DNA of 34,565 bases from an uncultured cyanobacterium (GCA_903887375.1 CAISPN010000004.1:1-34565); one strand, 5' to 3'. Counted from the stretch's first letter, positions 8,769 to 17,646 are shown. Notes: generated from the sequence alone by a model not told the origin. A program made the numbers and translations.

Positions 8769-9773
8769 CTAACAGATTCTGGGCATTTGTTCACCACTAA
8801 GTAGAGCCAAGATGCGTGATTGCCCAAAGTTATTCTCTAAAGTTACCAAAGCTCTTGCTCTAGAGCTGACCTGGCCAATACAACTAGCATATCCTCCTAG
8901 AGAGCGCAAAATCTCTATAGTTTTGTCAACATCTTGCTCTTTAACAAAGGCTACAAATCTACCTTCATTGGCTACATAGAGTGGATCTAAACCAAGGAGT
9001 TCACAAGCGCCTCTAACTTCTTGGGAAACTGGAATCTGAGATTCTCTCAAATTTATTTGAATATTAGCAGATTGGGCAATTTCATTAAGAGCGCTAGCTA
9101 GTCCGCCGCGGGTGAGATCTCTCATAGCGTGAATCTCGATGCCATTTTGTAGCAAAGTTTGTACTATCTTATTCAAAGGAGCAAGATCGCTAGAAATTTG
9201 CGGCTCAAAATTGAGATCTTCTCTGGCAGAGAGTACAGCTAAGCCATGGCGACCTAGATCCCCATTGAGAATGATCCTATCGCCAACTTCTATCATAGAA
9301 GGGGCAATAATAGCCTGGCTTGATAGGCAACCAATACCAGTAGTATTGATGAAAATGCCATGGCCCCTGCCACGATCGACAACTTTTGTATCACCAGTGA
9401 CGATCTTCACTCCAGCTGTTAAAGCAGCTTGTTGCATAGAATGAACAATTCTTTGCAGTATATTGATCTCCAATCCTTCTTCTAAGATAAAAGCTGCGCT
9501 CAGATAAAGTGGTTGGGCCCCCATCATAGCTAGATCATTGACTGTGCCATAGACCGCTAGAGAACCAATATCTCCTCCGGCAAAAAAGAGAGGATCTACT
9601 ACATAACAATCGGTGGTAAAGGCTATATTCTCACTTCCTATTGTCAATAGGGCGGCATCTTGCTGAGCATTTTGACCCATAGCAAAACAGCTAGCAAATA
9701 AATTCTGGATCAAATGCTGCATGAGCCTACCACCGCCACCATGAGCTAGTAAGATCTTTTCATTACTGTTCAT
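8769..9773 (-). CDS. hypE: Hydrogenase maturation factor HypE
   Basis: 334 residues. HypE dehydrates the thiocarbamoyl group placed on its C-terminal Cys by HypF, giving the thiocyanate that donates CN to the NiFe active site. The protein has AHGGGGRLMQHLI at the N-terminus, then FTTDCYVVDPLFFAGGDIG and the AIRS/PurM-type VKIVTGDTKVVDRGRG, and ends in the required PRIC. Length and motifs are normal. It lies about 17 kb from the other hyp genes here. tRNA-Ala is 14 nt upstream on the same strand, so transcription may begin before the tRNA. Downstream is the acyl-CoA synthetase fusion. Confidence 0.97.
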   Translation of the reverse strand: MNSNEKILLAHGGGGRLMQHLIQNLFASCFAMGQNAQQDAALLTIGSENIAFTTDCYVVDPLFFAGGDIGSLAVYGTVNDLAMMGAQPLYLSAAFILEEGLEINILQRIVHSMQQAALTAGVKIVTGDTKVVDRGRGHGIFINTTGIGCLSSQAIIAPSMIEVGDRIILNGDLGRHGLAVLSAREDLNFEPQISSDLAPLNKIVQTLLQNGIEIHAMRDLTRGGLASALNEIAQSANIQINLRESQIPVSQEVRGACELLGLDPLYVANEGRFVAFVKEQDVDKTIEILRSLGGYASCIGQVSSRARALVTLENNFGQSRILALLSGEQMPRIC

Positions 9774-9787
9774 AGCTTATATTTTAA

Positions 9788-9860
9788 TGGAGGTTAGCGG
9801 ACTCGAACCGCTGACATCCTGCTTGCAAAGCAGGCGCTCTACCAACTGAGCTAAACCCCC
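9788..9860 (-). tRNA. tRNA-Ala (anticodon UGC)
   Basis: 73 nt, read on the minus strand. The acceptor stem GGGGGTT pairs with AACCTCC (one G-U), with discriminator A at 9788. The D arm is GCTC..GAGC, the anticodon arm CCTGC-TTTGCAA-GCAGG with TGC in the loop, and the T arm has GGTTCGAGTCC. CCA is not encoded. It lies between trhO (divergent) and hypE (same strand). Confidence 0.96.
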
Positions 9861-9924
9861 TCGATTGCCCTAGCTTTGGTATTATACACATATATAACTA
9901 AGATAATCAAGTTTTTTCTTTGGC

Positions 9925-10761
9925 ATGTCTGAAATTCTCATAGCAAGCTTTTATAAATTTGCACACCTTGATGATTTAGTAAAGTTACAGGAATCTCTGC
10001 TTGCTTGCTGTAAAAAAGAGGCTATCTTTGGCACCATATTGCTAGCACCAGAAGGAATTAATGGAACTATTGCTGGTTTATCTGGCAATATAGAGAGAGT
10101 TTTTGAGTTTTTACGAGCTGAATTTGGTTTAAGTGATCTGCAATATAAGAGCTCATGGAACTCCAAAATGCCTTTTAAAAGATTGAAAGTAAGGATCAAA
10201 CGCGAAATAGTTACTTTCGGACTAGAAAAAGCAGATCCTCTAGAGCAAGTTGGGACCTATGTCAGTGCCAAGGACTGGAATAATCTGATTAAAGATCCTC
10301 AAGTGGTGCTCATTGATACGCGCAATCACTATGAAGTAGAGATAGGTACTTTTCAAGGAGCCCTTGATCCTCATACAGAATCTTTTGGCGAATTTGCTGA
10401 ATATGTACGCCAAAACCTAGATCCGCAAAAACATAAGAAAATTGCCATGTTCTGCACTGGTGGGATTCGCTGTGAAAAAGCCACCTCATTCATGCTCAAA
10501 GAGGGATTTGAGCAGGTATATCATCTCCAAGGAGGAATATTGGAGTATTTGCGGCAAGTTAAAGCCCAAGAAAGCCTTTGGCAAGGAGAATGTTTCGTCT
10601 TTGATGATAGAGTTGCTCTGAAAATAGGCTTAGAACAAGGAACTACCAAGATGTGCTTTGGCTGCGGTCTTCCTATTGCCTCAATAGAGCAGGATTGTCC
10701 AAACTGCCGCTCAAAGCTTCAAAGCGATAGTCAGCCCATCGGAAATAGAGATGCTACTTAG
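9925..10761 (+). CDS. trhO: tRNA uridine(34) hydroxylase TrhO (rhodanese family)
   Basis: 278 residues. TrhO (YceA) hydroxylates the wobble uridine of certain tRNAs to ho5U independently of prephenate. The N-terminal domain (about 1-95) contains LLAPEGINGTIAG. The rhodanese domain follows, with VLIDTRNHYEVEIG and the active-site loop CTGGIRCEK (Cys177). A C-terminal zinc site is formed by CFGC and CPNC (244, 247, 258, 261). The last 51 nt overlap the end of the convergent O-methyltransferase gene. The start is the ATG at 9925; no strong ribosome site is seen. tRNA-Ala lies just upstream on the other strand. Confidence 0.93.
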   Translation: MSEILIASFYKFAHLDDLVKLQESLLACCKKEAIFGTILLAPEGINGTIAGLSGNIERVFEFLRAEFGLSDLQYKSSWNSKMPFKRLKVRIKREIVTFGLEKADPLEQVGTYVSAKDWNNLIKDPQVVLIDTRNHYEVEIGTFQGALDPHTESFGEFAEYVRQNLDPQKHKKIAMFCTGGIRCEKATSFMLKEGFEQVYHLQGGILEYLRQVKAQESLWQGECFVFDDRVALKIGLEQGTTKMCFGCGLPIASIEQDCPNCRSKLQSDSQPIGNRDAT

Positions 10762-11373
10762 AAACACTCGATTATCCTGATGTAGTTTTTCATTAAAAAG
10801 ACGAATAGCCTTGGTTCGGTTATCTTGAATATTTTGATCGATTACTTGGCCGCTCCAGAGAATATTATCAATTAAGATCAAACCACCAGTTCTTACTAAC
10901 TCAAGACATTTTTGATAGTAGTTATAGTAATTAGCCTTGTCAGCATCTATAAAAGCAAAATCAAAAGAGCCAGATTCTCCCTGGGCAATTAAATAATCTA
11001 AGCTCTCTAGGGCTGGAGCAATGCGCAGATCGATCTTATGATCTACCCCTGCTTGCTGCCAGTAACGCTTGGCAATTGCTGTAAATTCTGGGCTGACATC
11101 CAAGGCAATCAATTTCCCCTCATCTGGTAAAGCTAAAGCTGCCACTAAGCTGCTATAACCAGTAAAAACTCCAATTTCTAGGATTTTTTTTGCTCCGATA
11201 AGTTTCAATAACAATGCCATAAATTGACCCTGTTCTGGCGCTATCTGCATTTCAGCTAGCGGGTGAGCGGCCGTCTCTTGCCTCAATCTGGTGAGTAAAT
11301 TATTTTCTTTTAAGGAAATTGAAAGCAGATATTCGTAAAGCTCATCATCTAATTTGAGAAATTTATGGGACAT
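10711..11373 (-). CDS. Class I SAM-dependent O-methyltransferase (caffeoyl-CoA OMT-like)
   Basis: 220 residues from ATG 11373; upstream in-frame ATG 11385 and TTG 11388 are possible. It has the SAM-binding ILEIGVFTGYSSL, the metal/catalytic block FDFAFIDADKANYYNYY, and GGLILIDNILWSG. It resembles the Synechocystis cation-dependent O-methyltransferase that acts on catechol-type substrates, including EAPEQGQF-like IAPEQGQFMALLLKLIG. The natural substrate is unknown. It diverges from nadA over 137 nt and its 3' end overlaps trhO by 51 nt, an unusually long convergent overlap. Confidence 0.9.
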   Translation of the reverse strand: MSHKFLKLDDELYEYLLSISLKENNLLTRLRQETAAHPLAEMQIAPEQGQFMALLLKLIGAKKILEIGVFTGYSSLVAALALPDEGKLIALDVSPEFTAIAKRYWQQAGVDHKIDLRIAPALESLDYLIAQGESGSFDFAFIDADKANYYNYYQKCLELVRTGGLILIDNILWSGQVIDQNIQDNRTKAIRLFNEKLHQDNRVFLSSISISDGLTIALKL

Positions 11374-11510
11374 AATTTTCAGCATCAAGGTTATTTCAAT
11401 TTTAAAGCGGTGTTGGTAGAGTTCCCTTTTGCCAATACAAAAAACATGTTAAAATTTATTTAAATACTTTTGGTAAATTTAACCATAATTCACGGGAGTC
11501 GTACATCTAG

Positions 11511-12476
11511 GTGTTGAGAGCAATCTTAGAAAAAGAAGTACCCAATTATAGAACGCAAGATCTTGTTAAAGCCATTCAAGATCTCAAAAAAGAATTAAAT
11601 GCAGTGATTTTGGCACATTACTATCAAGATCCAGATATACAAGAAGTTGCAGATTATTTGGGTGATTCTTTGGGGCTATCGCAGCAAGCACAAGCCACTA
11701 CAGCAGATGTCATAGTCTTTGCGGGGGTTCATTTTATGGCAGAAACCGCTAAAATTCTCAATCCCAGCAAATTGGTTCTTCTGCCGGATTTAGAAGCTGG
11801 TTGCTCACTGGCTCAGGGCTGCCCTAGCGATGAATTTGCCAAATTCAAAGCTACCTACAGTGATCATCTAGTGATTTCCTATATCAACTGCAGCGCAGAA
11901 ATTAAAGCGATGAGCGATATAATCTGCACTAGCTCTAATGCCGTTAAAATAGTTCAGCAAATACCCAAAGAGCAGCCCATAATCTTTGCTCCAGATCGCA
12001 ATCTGGGGCGTTATGTTATGAAAATGACCGGCAGACAGTTAAGACTATGGGATGGCAGCTGCATAGTACATGAAACCTTTTCTGAGCGCAAGCTGATCGA
12101 ATTGAGATTAGAATATCCTCAAGCCGAGGTGATTGCTCATCCTGAATGTGAAGAAGTGATTTTAAAATATGCTAATTTTATAGGCTCAACAAGCGCACTT
12201 TTAAAATATACCCAACAGAGCACAAGTCAAGCTTTCATTGTTGCTACAGAATCAGGAATTCTCCACCAAATGCAGAAATTATCTCCAGATAAGCAGTTTA
12301 TTGCCTCACCGCCAATAGATGATAATTGTGCCTGCAATGAATGCCCCTATATGAGGTTAAACACTCTAGAGAAGATCTATTTAGCCATGAAAAACAAACA
12401 GCCCGAACTAAAGCTACCAGAAAATATTCGAGAATTGGCCTATAAACCAATAGAAAGAATGCTCTCTATGTCCTAA
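11511..12476 (+). CDS. nadA: Quinolinate synthase NadA
   Basis: 321 residues. NadA condenses iminoaspartate with dihydroxyacetone phosphate to quinolinate in NAD biosynthesis and holds a [4Fe-4S] cluster. The three expected cluster ligands are visible: Cys98 (PDLEAGCSL), Cys213 (HPEC) and Cys278 (NECPYM). Also present are ILAHYYQ, GDSLGLS and the CTSSNA loop. The start is GTG 11511, preceded by GGGAG about 12 nt upstream. Its last 4 nt overlap the convergent HNH gene. A TGGT-N7-ACCA near-palindrome at 11471-11485 lies 25 nt before the start. Confidence 0.96.
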   Translation: MLRAILEKEVPNYRTQDLVKAIQDLKKELNAVILAHYYQDPDIQEVADYLGDSLGLSQQAQATTADVIVFAGVHFMAETAKILNPSKLVLLPDLEAGCSLAQGCPSDEFAKFKATYSDHLVISYINCSAEIKAMSDIICTSSNAVKIVQQIPKEQPIIFAPDRNLGRYVMKMTGRQLRLWDGSCIVHETFSERKLIELRLEYPQAEVIAHPECEEVILKYANFIGSTSALLKYTQQSTSQAFIVATESGILHQMQKLSPDKQFIASPPIDDNCACNECPYMRLNTLEKIYLAMKNKQPELKLPENIRELAYKPIERMLSMS

Positions 12477-12970
12477 ATGCCAATTACATACTTTCGCCAT
12501 TGGTGCTCCAAATCGCTTTTAGTATGTTTCACAAGTTCAAAATAAAGACTACTATGCGGCTTGCGTGGCTGACTGAGCATGGTCATTCCAGCTTCCCTAG
12601 GGGTGCGATTTCCCTTGTTAACATTACAGCGCACGCATGCTGCTATTAAATTTTCCCAAGAATCTGCCCCACCGCGCGATTTAGGCACAACATGATCTAG
12701 AGTCAGATCATCTCCTCTATGACTGCAATATTGACAGGTATGGCGATCTCTTTCTAGGACATTGCGCCGAGTCAAGGGAATTTCTTTATAGGGAACTTGA
12801 ACATAATGGCGCAGCCTGATTACAGTAGGTAAAGGAAAACCTGCATAGAGTAGTTGACCATTGTGCTCAAGTTGTTCAGCTTTACCCTTGAGCAGTAATA
12901 CTACCGCTCTGCGCCAACTTGTAATATTGAGAGGTTCGTAGGAGGCATTGAGAACTAGAACCTTAGCCAT
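12473..12970 (-). CDS. HNH endonuclease
   Basis: 165 residues of the cyanobacterial stand-alone HNH family that begins [13 protein letters not shown]. The nuclease core has CQYC (79, 82), the catalytic [11 protein letters not shown] (Asp92-His93), N107 in WENL, and CVRC (112, 115), giving a zinc-bound HNH fold. The family is conserved in cyanobacteria and other bacteria as a single chromosomal gene; its substrate is not known and nothing links it to an intron or restriction system here. It overlaps the nadA stop by 4 nt and diverges from cpcT over 115 nt. Confidence 0.92.
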   Translation of the reverse strand: MAKVLVLNASYEPLNITSWRRAVVLLLKGKAEQLEHNGQLLYAGFPLPTVIRLRHYVQVPYKEIPLTRRNVLERDRHTCQYCSHRGDDLTLDHVVPKSRGGADSWENLIAACVRCNVNKGNRTPREAGMTMLSQPRKPHSSLYFELVKHTKSDLEHQWRKYVIGI

Positions 12971-13085
12971 AGAGATCGCTAATCTGGATCATTTTAATCA
13001 AGATGGTAACATATCTAAACCAACTTGAATTTAATCACCAATGGTATATTGATTAAATATTTTAGATTGGCAGTGATTTTTCATA

Positions 13086-13676
13086 ATGACTTCACCACAA
13101 ACCGATATCAAGACTTTAGCTCGTTGGATGGCAGCAGATTTCAGCAATCAAGCCCAAGCTTTTGAAAATCCCCCCTTTTTTGCTCATATCAGAGTCTGTA
13201 TGAGACCTTTATCAGACTCTATTTTTTCGGGAGTCAACCTCTTTCTAGAGCAAGCTTATGATTTTATGCTAACTGAGCCCTATCGCCTCAGAGTTTTGAA
13301 ACTTTTAGTGGTTGAAGATTCTATTGAGATCGAAAACTATAAAGTCAAAGATGAAAAAAGTTTCTACGGGGCTTCACGCAATCTGGATTTACTCAGAGCC
13401 CTAAGCCCAGATCATCTCGAAAAAATGAACGGCTGTGACATGGATGTTAAATGGACTGGCTATAGCTACCAAGGGTCCATTAAACCTGGCAGAAACTGTA
13501 TGGTAACACGAAAGGACAAGTTGACCTATCTAGATAGTACCTTTGAAGTTACTCCAGAACACTTTACCAGTCTAGATCGAGGTAGAGATCCCGAGACTGA
13601 TGAAATGGTCTGGGGTTCAGCAGCAGGAGCATTTTTCTTTTTACCTGGCACTAGATATGACCAGGAAGTTCAGTAA
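13086..13676 (+). CDS. cpcT: Chromophore lyase CpcT/CpeT
   Basis: 196 residues, the normal length for this family. CpcT attaches phycocyanobilin to Cys of the phycocyanin (and phycoerythrocyanin) beta subunit at the 153/155 site. Characteristic blocks are LARWMAADFSN, RVCMRPLSDSIFSGVNLFLEQAY, PYRLRVLKLL, then the Cys-containing NGCDMDVKW and GSIKPGRNC. The C-terminus has the conserved SLDRGRDPETDEMVWGSAAG. It implies a working phycobilisome. The start ATG 13086 directly precedes the conserved TLARWM region. There are no pigment genes nearby. It is an isolated gene. Confidence 0.94.
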   Translation: MTSPQTDIKTLARWMAADFSNQAQAFENPPFFAHIRVCMRPLSDSIFSGVNLFLEQAYDFMLTEPYRLRVLKLLVVEDSIEIENYKVKDEKSFYGASRNLDLLRALSPDHLEKMNGCDMDVKWTGYSYQGSIKPGRNCMVTRKDKLTYLDSTFEVTPEHFTSLDRGRDPETDEMVWGSAAGAFFFLPGTRYDQEVQ

Positions 13677-13787
13677 TTTGTAGGGTTCTTGCTGTAATTT
13701 TAGATCGGTAATCTAACAAGCTAAATTCTAGACATACTTAATTAAGAAAGTGATAATTAGAATATAGTTTGGAGAGAAAAAGAGATT

Positions 13788-14036
13788 ATGTTTAACATGT
13801 TCAGACCACTCAATGTTTTCTATAATTGGTATCGCAACGCGTTACGTCATCCTAAAAGCCGCTGGTGGGTTCTTGGTGCTACTGTTTTGTGGTTAGTAAA
13901 TCCTCTCAATGCTATTCCAATTGTTGGAGAAATTGATGATGCCATTGTCTTAGGAATAGTGGTTACTGAGGTATCTCAAATAGTTTTGGAAAATATCAAA
14001 AACAAAAAATCCATTCAAGAGAATTCCATCGTTTAG
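13788..14036 (+). CDS. DUF1232 (YkvA-like) small membrane protein
   Basis: 82 residues. The core RWWVLGATVLWLVNPLNAIPIVGEIDDAIVLG is the DUF1232 pattern, in which a hydrophobic helix is followed by a conserved P-x-x-x-I-P-x-x-G-x-x-D-D turn. The charged N-terminus (NWYRNALRHPKS) and the C-terminal helix (VTEVSQIVLENIK) are also typical of cyanobacterial members. Function is unknown. A good ribosome site, GGAGAG, lies about 9 nt before ATG 13788. A strong terminator follows 20 nt after the stop, so this is a single-gene unit. Confidence 0.85.
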   Translation: MFNMFRPLNVFYNWYRNALRHPKSRWWVLGATVLWLVNPLNAIPIVGEIDDAIVLGIVVTEVSQIVLENIKNKKSIQENSIV

Positions 14037-14055
14037 TTAGAATTTCAAAAAATCT

Positions 14056-14093
14056 AAAAAGCTTCTTAATTAATTTCGTTAAGAAGCTTTTTT
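14056..14093 (+). terminator. Strong rho-independent terminator, possibly bidirectional
   Basis: A perfect 14-bp stem pairs AAAAAGCTTCTTAA (14056-14069) with TTAAGAAGCTTTTT (14079-14092) across a 9-nt loop and ends in T. It stands between DUF1232 (+) and the convergent sugar transferase (-). The A-rich left arm gives a T tail on the minus strand too, so it can serve both genes. Confidence 0.92.
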
Positions 14094-14114
14094 ATATTTG
14101 ATATTTATTGGATT

Positions 14115-14849
14115 TTAGTAAGCGCCATTGTTATGGGGTAGAATGACAACAACAACCGTCTTTAAGATAATCCAAATATCTGTAAACCAGTTGTAAGAAT
14201 TGGCATAATACACATCTATCTTAACTCTTTTAGGATAGGGAATGTCGTTACGGCCTGATACCTGCCAAAGTCCGGTAATACCAGGTCTGACAGTCAGAAC
14301 CCTATCTATACTGGCACCATATCTTTCTAGCTCATCAGGTACTAGTGGTCTTGGACCCACTACACTCATATCGCCCATCAGAACATTCCAAAACTGGGGA
14401 AACTCATCTAAACTGGTTAGACGGAGAAACTTACCAACTTTAGTTATTCTAGGATCTTGGCGCAGTTTCGCATTACTCTCAAACTCTTGGCGAAGTTGAG
14501 GACTACTGGCCATCAAAGTATCCAAGATTTGATCTGCGTTGATCACCATAGTTCTAAACTTGATGCAGTTAAAGCGATTAAAATCCTTGCCTACCCTTTC
14601 TTGGACATAGAATACAGGTCCAGGCGAGGTTATGGCGACTGCAATGGTCAAAATCAAATAAACAGGCGAGCATAAAATCAAAACGACTAAGGAAAAGATA
14701 ATATCAAAAACACGCTTGATTAGCGCGCGATTGAGTATCCCCGCCGCCGAAAACTTCCTACGTCGCCTAGAAGAGGCAACTGGAGAAAAACCTCGTCGTA
14801 TCAAGGTATATATTACCTTGGCCGAGTTAAGTTGGCTATTGGCAGTCAT
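14115..14849 (-). CDS. Sugar transferase (polyprenyl-phosphate glycosyl-1-phosphate transferase)
   Basis: 244 residues of the bacterial sugar transferase family (WcaJ/RfbP C-terminal domain, here without the usual N-terminal multi-pass part). It has one membrane helix (about 46-72), then SPGPVFYVQERVGKD, FNCIKFRTM, the catalytic SLDEFPQFWNVLMGDMSVVG, PRPLVPDE and RPGITGLWQVSGR. Such enzymes move a sugar-1-phosphate from a nucleotide sugar to undecaprenyl phosphate and start a polysaccharide repeat unit. The N-terminus is basic (RRRRK). It is 94 nt downstream of the GT4 gene on the same strand. The sugar is not predictable. Confidence 0.93.
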   Translation of the reverse strand: MTANSQLNSAKVIYTLIRRGFSPVASSRRRRKFSAAGILNRALIKRVFDIIFSLVVLILCSPVYLILTIAVAITSPGPVFYVQERVGKDFNRFNCIKFRTMVINADQILDTLMASSPQLRQEFESNAKLRQDPRITKVGKFLRLTSLDEFPQFWNVLMGDMSVVGPRPLVPDELERYGASIDRVLTVRPGITGLWQVSGRNDIPYPKRVKIDVYYANSYNWFTDIWIILKTVVVVILPHNNGAY

Positions 14850-14943
14850 TTTACTCCTTCACATCCACACACCACACACACTTCTCGATCATAAAACTAG
14901 ATGAGCCTTATTAGGCAAACTTTAGACAAAAAAGGCCACTTTT

Positions 14944-16083
14944 TCAACTGGCTCGAGAGGACCAGTTAGCAAAAGAGCTTTCCAAAAAACTCAAAAAACG
15001 GGATCTAAAGACTTCTGGACTAAAACGAGTTGCCTGTAAATAACAACTCTCTGCATTAAAATGATGCTGCAATTCTAAAAAAGTTTCCACACTCTGGGCT
15101 AAGGATTTGGAGTTCTGTTCAAGAAAAAACAAACCAGTAGCATTTTTCTGGGATTTTTTAAAATCAATGACAGTCTCTCTAGCTCCTCCTTTGCCATAAG
15201 CTATAACTGGCGTACCACAAGCTTGAGCTTCTACTAAAGCTATACCAAAGTCTTCACAAGCTGCATAGACAAAAGCCTTAGCTTTTCTCATGTACTCCTC
15301 AACCACTTCATTAGATTGTGCTCCTTTGAAAGTGATATTGGCTTTGGCTTTTTGTTTTAGATCAGACAATTCAGGCCCGTCTCCAATAATAACTAATGGA
15401 TAACCCAATTGGTTAAAACTCTCCACAATTAGTCCAATTTGCTTATAGCTTACCAAACGAGAAACAGTGAGAAAAAAGTCTTCTTTTTCTTTTTGGCAGG
15501 TAAAACGCTCTATTGCAACCGGTGGATAGATTACTTCTGCCTCGCGCCTATAGCAACGCCAAATCCTGCTAGCTGTATGCCGAGAGTTGGCGATGAAATA
15601 GTCAACACGATTAGCTGAAATAACATCCCACTGCCTCAAGCTATGAAGCAGATAGCGGGTGTAGATGCCTGCTATTCCTCTTCCAGCTCTACTGCGCTGT
15701 AAATAGTCATAGGTCAAATCCCAGGCATAGCGCATTGGAGTATGACAATAGCTGATATGCATTTGACCAGGACTAGTGAGAATTCCTTTGGCTACTGCAT
15801 GAGAAGAAGAGATAATTACTTCATAGTCTCTAAGATCTAATTGTTCAATAGCCAAGGGAAAAAATGGCAGATATTTTTGGATATGGCTAGAGGCAAAAGG
15901 AAAATTCTGTAAAAAAGTAGTTCCTATTTGACGACCATAGAGATAACTATCAGGGTTGATTGATTCAAAATCAATCAAGGCATAAAGATCTGCTTCTATA
16001 TGCTTTAGTATTTCTCTAACTACTAACTCTGAACCACCAGTAGCTTTTGGTGTTAACCATTCATGAACTAGAGCACAATGCAT
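14944..16083 (-). CDS. Glycosyltransferase family 4 (GT-B)
   Basis: 379 residues. N-terminal half: VHEWLTPKATGGSELVVREI, then ISYCHTPMRYAWDLTYDYL and the linker VDYFIANSRHTASRI. C-terminal half: FFLTVSRLVSYKQI, LVIIGDGPELSDL, and the donor-binding EDFGIALVEAQACGTPVIAYGKGGARE, whose E...E pair binds the nucleotide sugar. It probably adds a hexose in the same surface polysaccharide pathway as the sugar transferase downstream. The start ATG lies 3 nt after the ssb stop, so the two are co-transcribed, an odd pairing of a replication protein with a glycosyltransferase. Confidence 0.93.
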   Translation of the reverse strand: MHCALVHEWLTPKATGGSELVVREILKHIEADLYALIDFESINPDSYLYGRQIGTTFLQNFPFASSHIQKYLPFFPLAIEQLDLRDYEVIISSSHAVAKGILTSPGQMHISYCHTPMRYAWDLTYDYLQRSRAGRGIAGIYTRYLLHSLRQWDVISANRVDYFIANSRHTASRIWRCYRREAEVIYPPVAIERFTCQKEKEDFFLTVSRLVSYKQIGLIVESFNQLGYPLVIIGDGPELSDLKQKAKANITFKGAQSNEVVEEYMRKAKAFVYAACEDFGIALVEAQACGTPVIAYGKGGARETVIDFKKSQKNATGLFFLEQNSKSLAQSVETFLELQHHFNAESCYLQATRFSPEVFRSRFLSFLESSFANWSSRAS

Positions 16084-16086
16084 GTG

Positions 16087-16440
16087 CTAACTAAGAGCAG
16101 AATCAGCAAAACCCATTTCACTGTCTTTTTTAGAACCCAAAAGCTCCAACCTATCTACATTGATTACGGGTGAAAAGCGCTTTGATCCTGTGGTTTTATC
16201 AGACCAGCTTTCGATATTCAAACTGCCGGTAATACCGATTTGGCTGCCTTTACGAACGTAGTTTTTAACTATTTCAGCAGTTTTATCCCAAAATTTTAAA
16301 TTAAACCAATCTGGCTCATCATCTTTAGAGCGACGATTAACCGCCAAAGTCAGGGTACAGAGAACTTTTCCAGATTCAAAGTATTTGATTTCAGGATCTC
16401 TGCCGGCTCTTCCAATTAAGTTAACAACATTAAGACTCAT
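16087..16440 (-). CDS. ssb: Single-stranded DNA-binding protein
   Basis: 117-residue OB-fold protein starting MSLNVVNLIGRAGRDPEIKY. It includes the conserved DWFNLKFWDKTAEIV and YVRKGSQIGITGSL. This is the short cyanobacterial form without a long acidic-tip linker; the tail FADSALS lacks the usual DDDIPF. It therefore probably serves as an auxiliary or basic housekeeping SSB. The ribosome site GGGGAG lies 6 nt before ATG 16440. A promoter is visible upstream. The downstream gene is a glycosyltransferase 3 nt away. Confidence 0.92.
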   Translation of the reverse strand: MSLNVVNLIGRAGRDPEIKYFESGKVLCTLTLAVNRRSKDDEPDWFNLKFWDKTAEIVKNYVRKGSQIGITGSLNIESWSDKTTGSKRFSPVINVDRLELLGSKKDSEMGFADSALS

Positions 16441-16472
16441 CGTTATCTCCCCATAAAGTACTAACGTGCTCT

Positions 16473-16502
16473 ATTATAGATGATTTTTTAGTCAATTGTA
16501 AA
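16473..16502 (-). promoter_or_regulatory. Probable sigma70-type promoter of ssb
   Basis: On the minus strand TTTACA (16502-16497) is followed after 18 nt by TATAAT (16478-16473). The expected transcript starts about 25 nt before the ssb ATG at 16440 and includes its GGGGAG ribosome site. It points away from mreB. Confidence 0.55.
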
Positions 16503-16597
16503 ATGATTAAATAAATAATAGATCACTAAACTAGACTTTCAGATAAAAAGATAGTAGGATCCACAGCAATTACAGTGGCGAAGGAGGAATAGTCGAA

Positions 16598-17629
16598 GTG
16601 GGTTTTTGGAGTCGTTTTTCACTCTCAAGGGACATGGGGATTGATTTGGGCACAGCCAATACTTTGGTCTGTGTTTTAGGTAGAGGTATTGTTCTGGAAG
16701 AGCCCTCTGTGGTTGCTATAGATCGCGAAAGAAAAGTACCTTTAGCTTTTGGGGAGGAAGCCAAAAAGATGATCGGCAGAACCTCTGGCAATATCATAGC
16801 CGTCAGACCCCTTAAAGATGGTGTGATCGCTGATTTTGAGAGCGCTCGACTCATGCTAGAAGAGTTCATCCGCCGCGCGCAAGATCGCCGTGGGGCTAGT
16901 CCTCGCATGGTCATTGGGGTACCTACTGGGATAACTGAGGTTGAACGTCGTGCTGTTAAAAATGCAGCAAGAGAAGCTGGGGCAAGAGAAATCGGCTTGA
17001 TTGACGAGCCGGTTGCGGCGGCTTTAGGCGCAGGATTACCCGTGATGGAAGCAACTGGCAATCTGGTGGTAGATATAGGTGGTGGTACCACAGAGGTAGC
17101 GGTTATGAGTCTTCAGGGCAATGTTTTGAGTGAATCAGTAAGGGTAGCTGGCGATGAACTCAATGAAGCAATCATCCAATATATAAAGAAAGTACATAAT
17201 TTGATAATTGGTGAGCGTACTGCTGAAAATATCAAGATTAACCTCGGTTCAGCCTATCCAACTAACCAAGAAGAACCAATGATGGATATTCGGGGTCTTC
17301 ATTTAATATCGGGGCTACCTCGTACTATCACTATCAAGGCTGGAGAAGTTAGAGAAAGCATGGCAGATCCTCTCTCTATCATTGTGGATGCTGTTAAGCG
17401 CACATTGGAAAAAACTCCACCTGAGCTAGCTGCCGATATCATCGATCGCGGAATTATGTTAGCTGGAGGCGGGGCTCTGCTGCGCCGCTTGGATACTTTA
17501 ATAGCTCACGAGACAGGGATTATCACCCATGTGGCAGACGATCCTTTGCGGTGCGTAGTTAGAGGGACTGAGGAAGTTCTCAAAAGCCCTAAAATGCTTG
17601 AACGTATTTTAGATAAAGACTTTAAATAA
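16598..17629 (+). CDS. mreB: Rod-shape determining actin homologue MreB
   Basis: 343 residues. MreB filaments at the inner membrane direct cell wall growth. ATP-binding motifs are MGIDLGTANTLV (phosphate 1, about 13-24), LVVDIGGGTTEVAV (phosphate 2, about 151-164) and MLAGGGALLRRLD (adenosine, about 286). GTG start at 16598, supported by AAGGAGG at 16581-16587 ten nt upstream. First gene of mreBCD, which is contiguous here (17 nt to mreC). A membrane-binding N-terminus, GFWSRFSLSRD, is present. Confidence 0.97.
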   Translation: MGFWSRFSLSRDMGIDLGTANTLVCVLGRGIVLEEPSVVAIDRERKVPLAFGEEAKKMIGRTSGNIIAVRPLKDGVIADFESARLMLEEFIRRAQDRRGASPRMVIGVPTGITEVERRAVKNAAREAGAREIGLIDEPVAAALGAGLPVMEATGNLVVDIGGGTTEVAVMSLQGNVLSESVRVAGDELNEAIIQYIKKVHNLIIGERTAENIKINLGSAYPTNQEEPMMDIRGLHLISGLPRTITIKAGEVRESMADPLSIIVDAVKRTLEKTPPELAADIIDRGIMLAGGGALLRRLDTLIAHETGIITHVADDPLRCVVRGTEEVLKSPKMLERILDKDFK

Positions 17630-17646
17630 TAAAGAATTACCGGACT

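Noticed and set aside
11471-11485. TGGT-N7-ACCA near-palindrome upstream of nadA
   Set aside because: Only 4-bp arms; too short to call an operator without a second copy.
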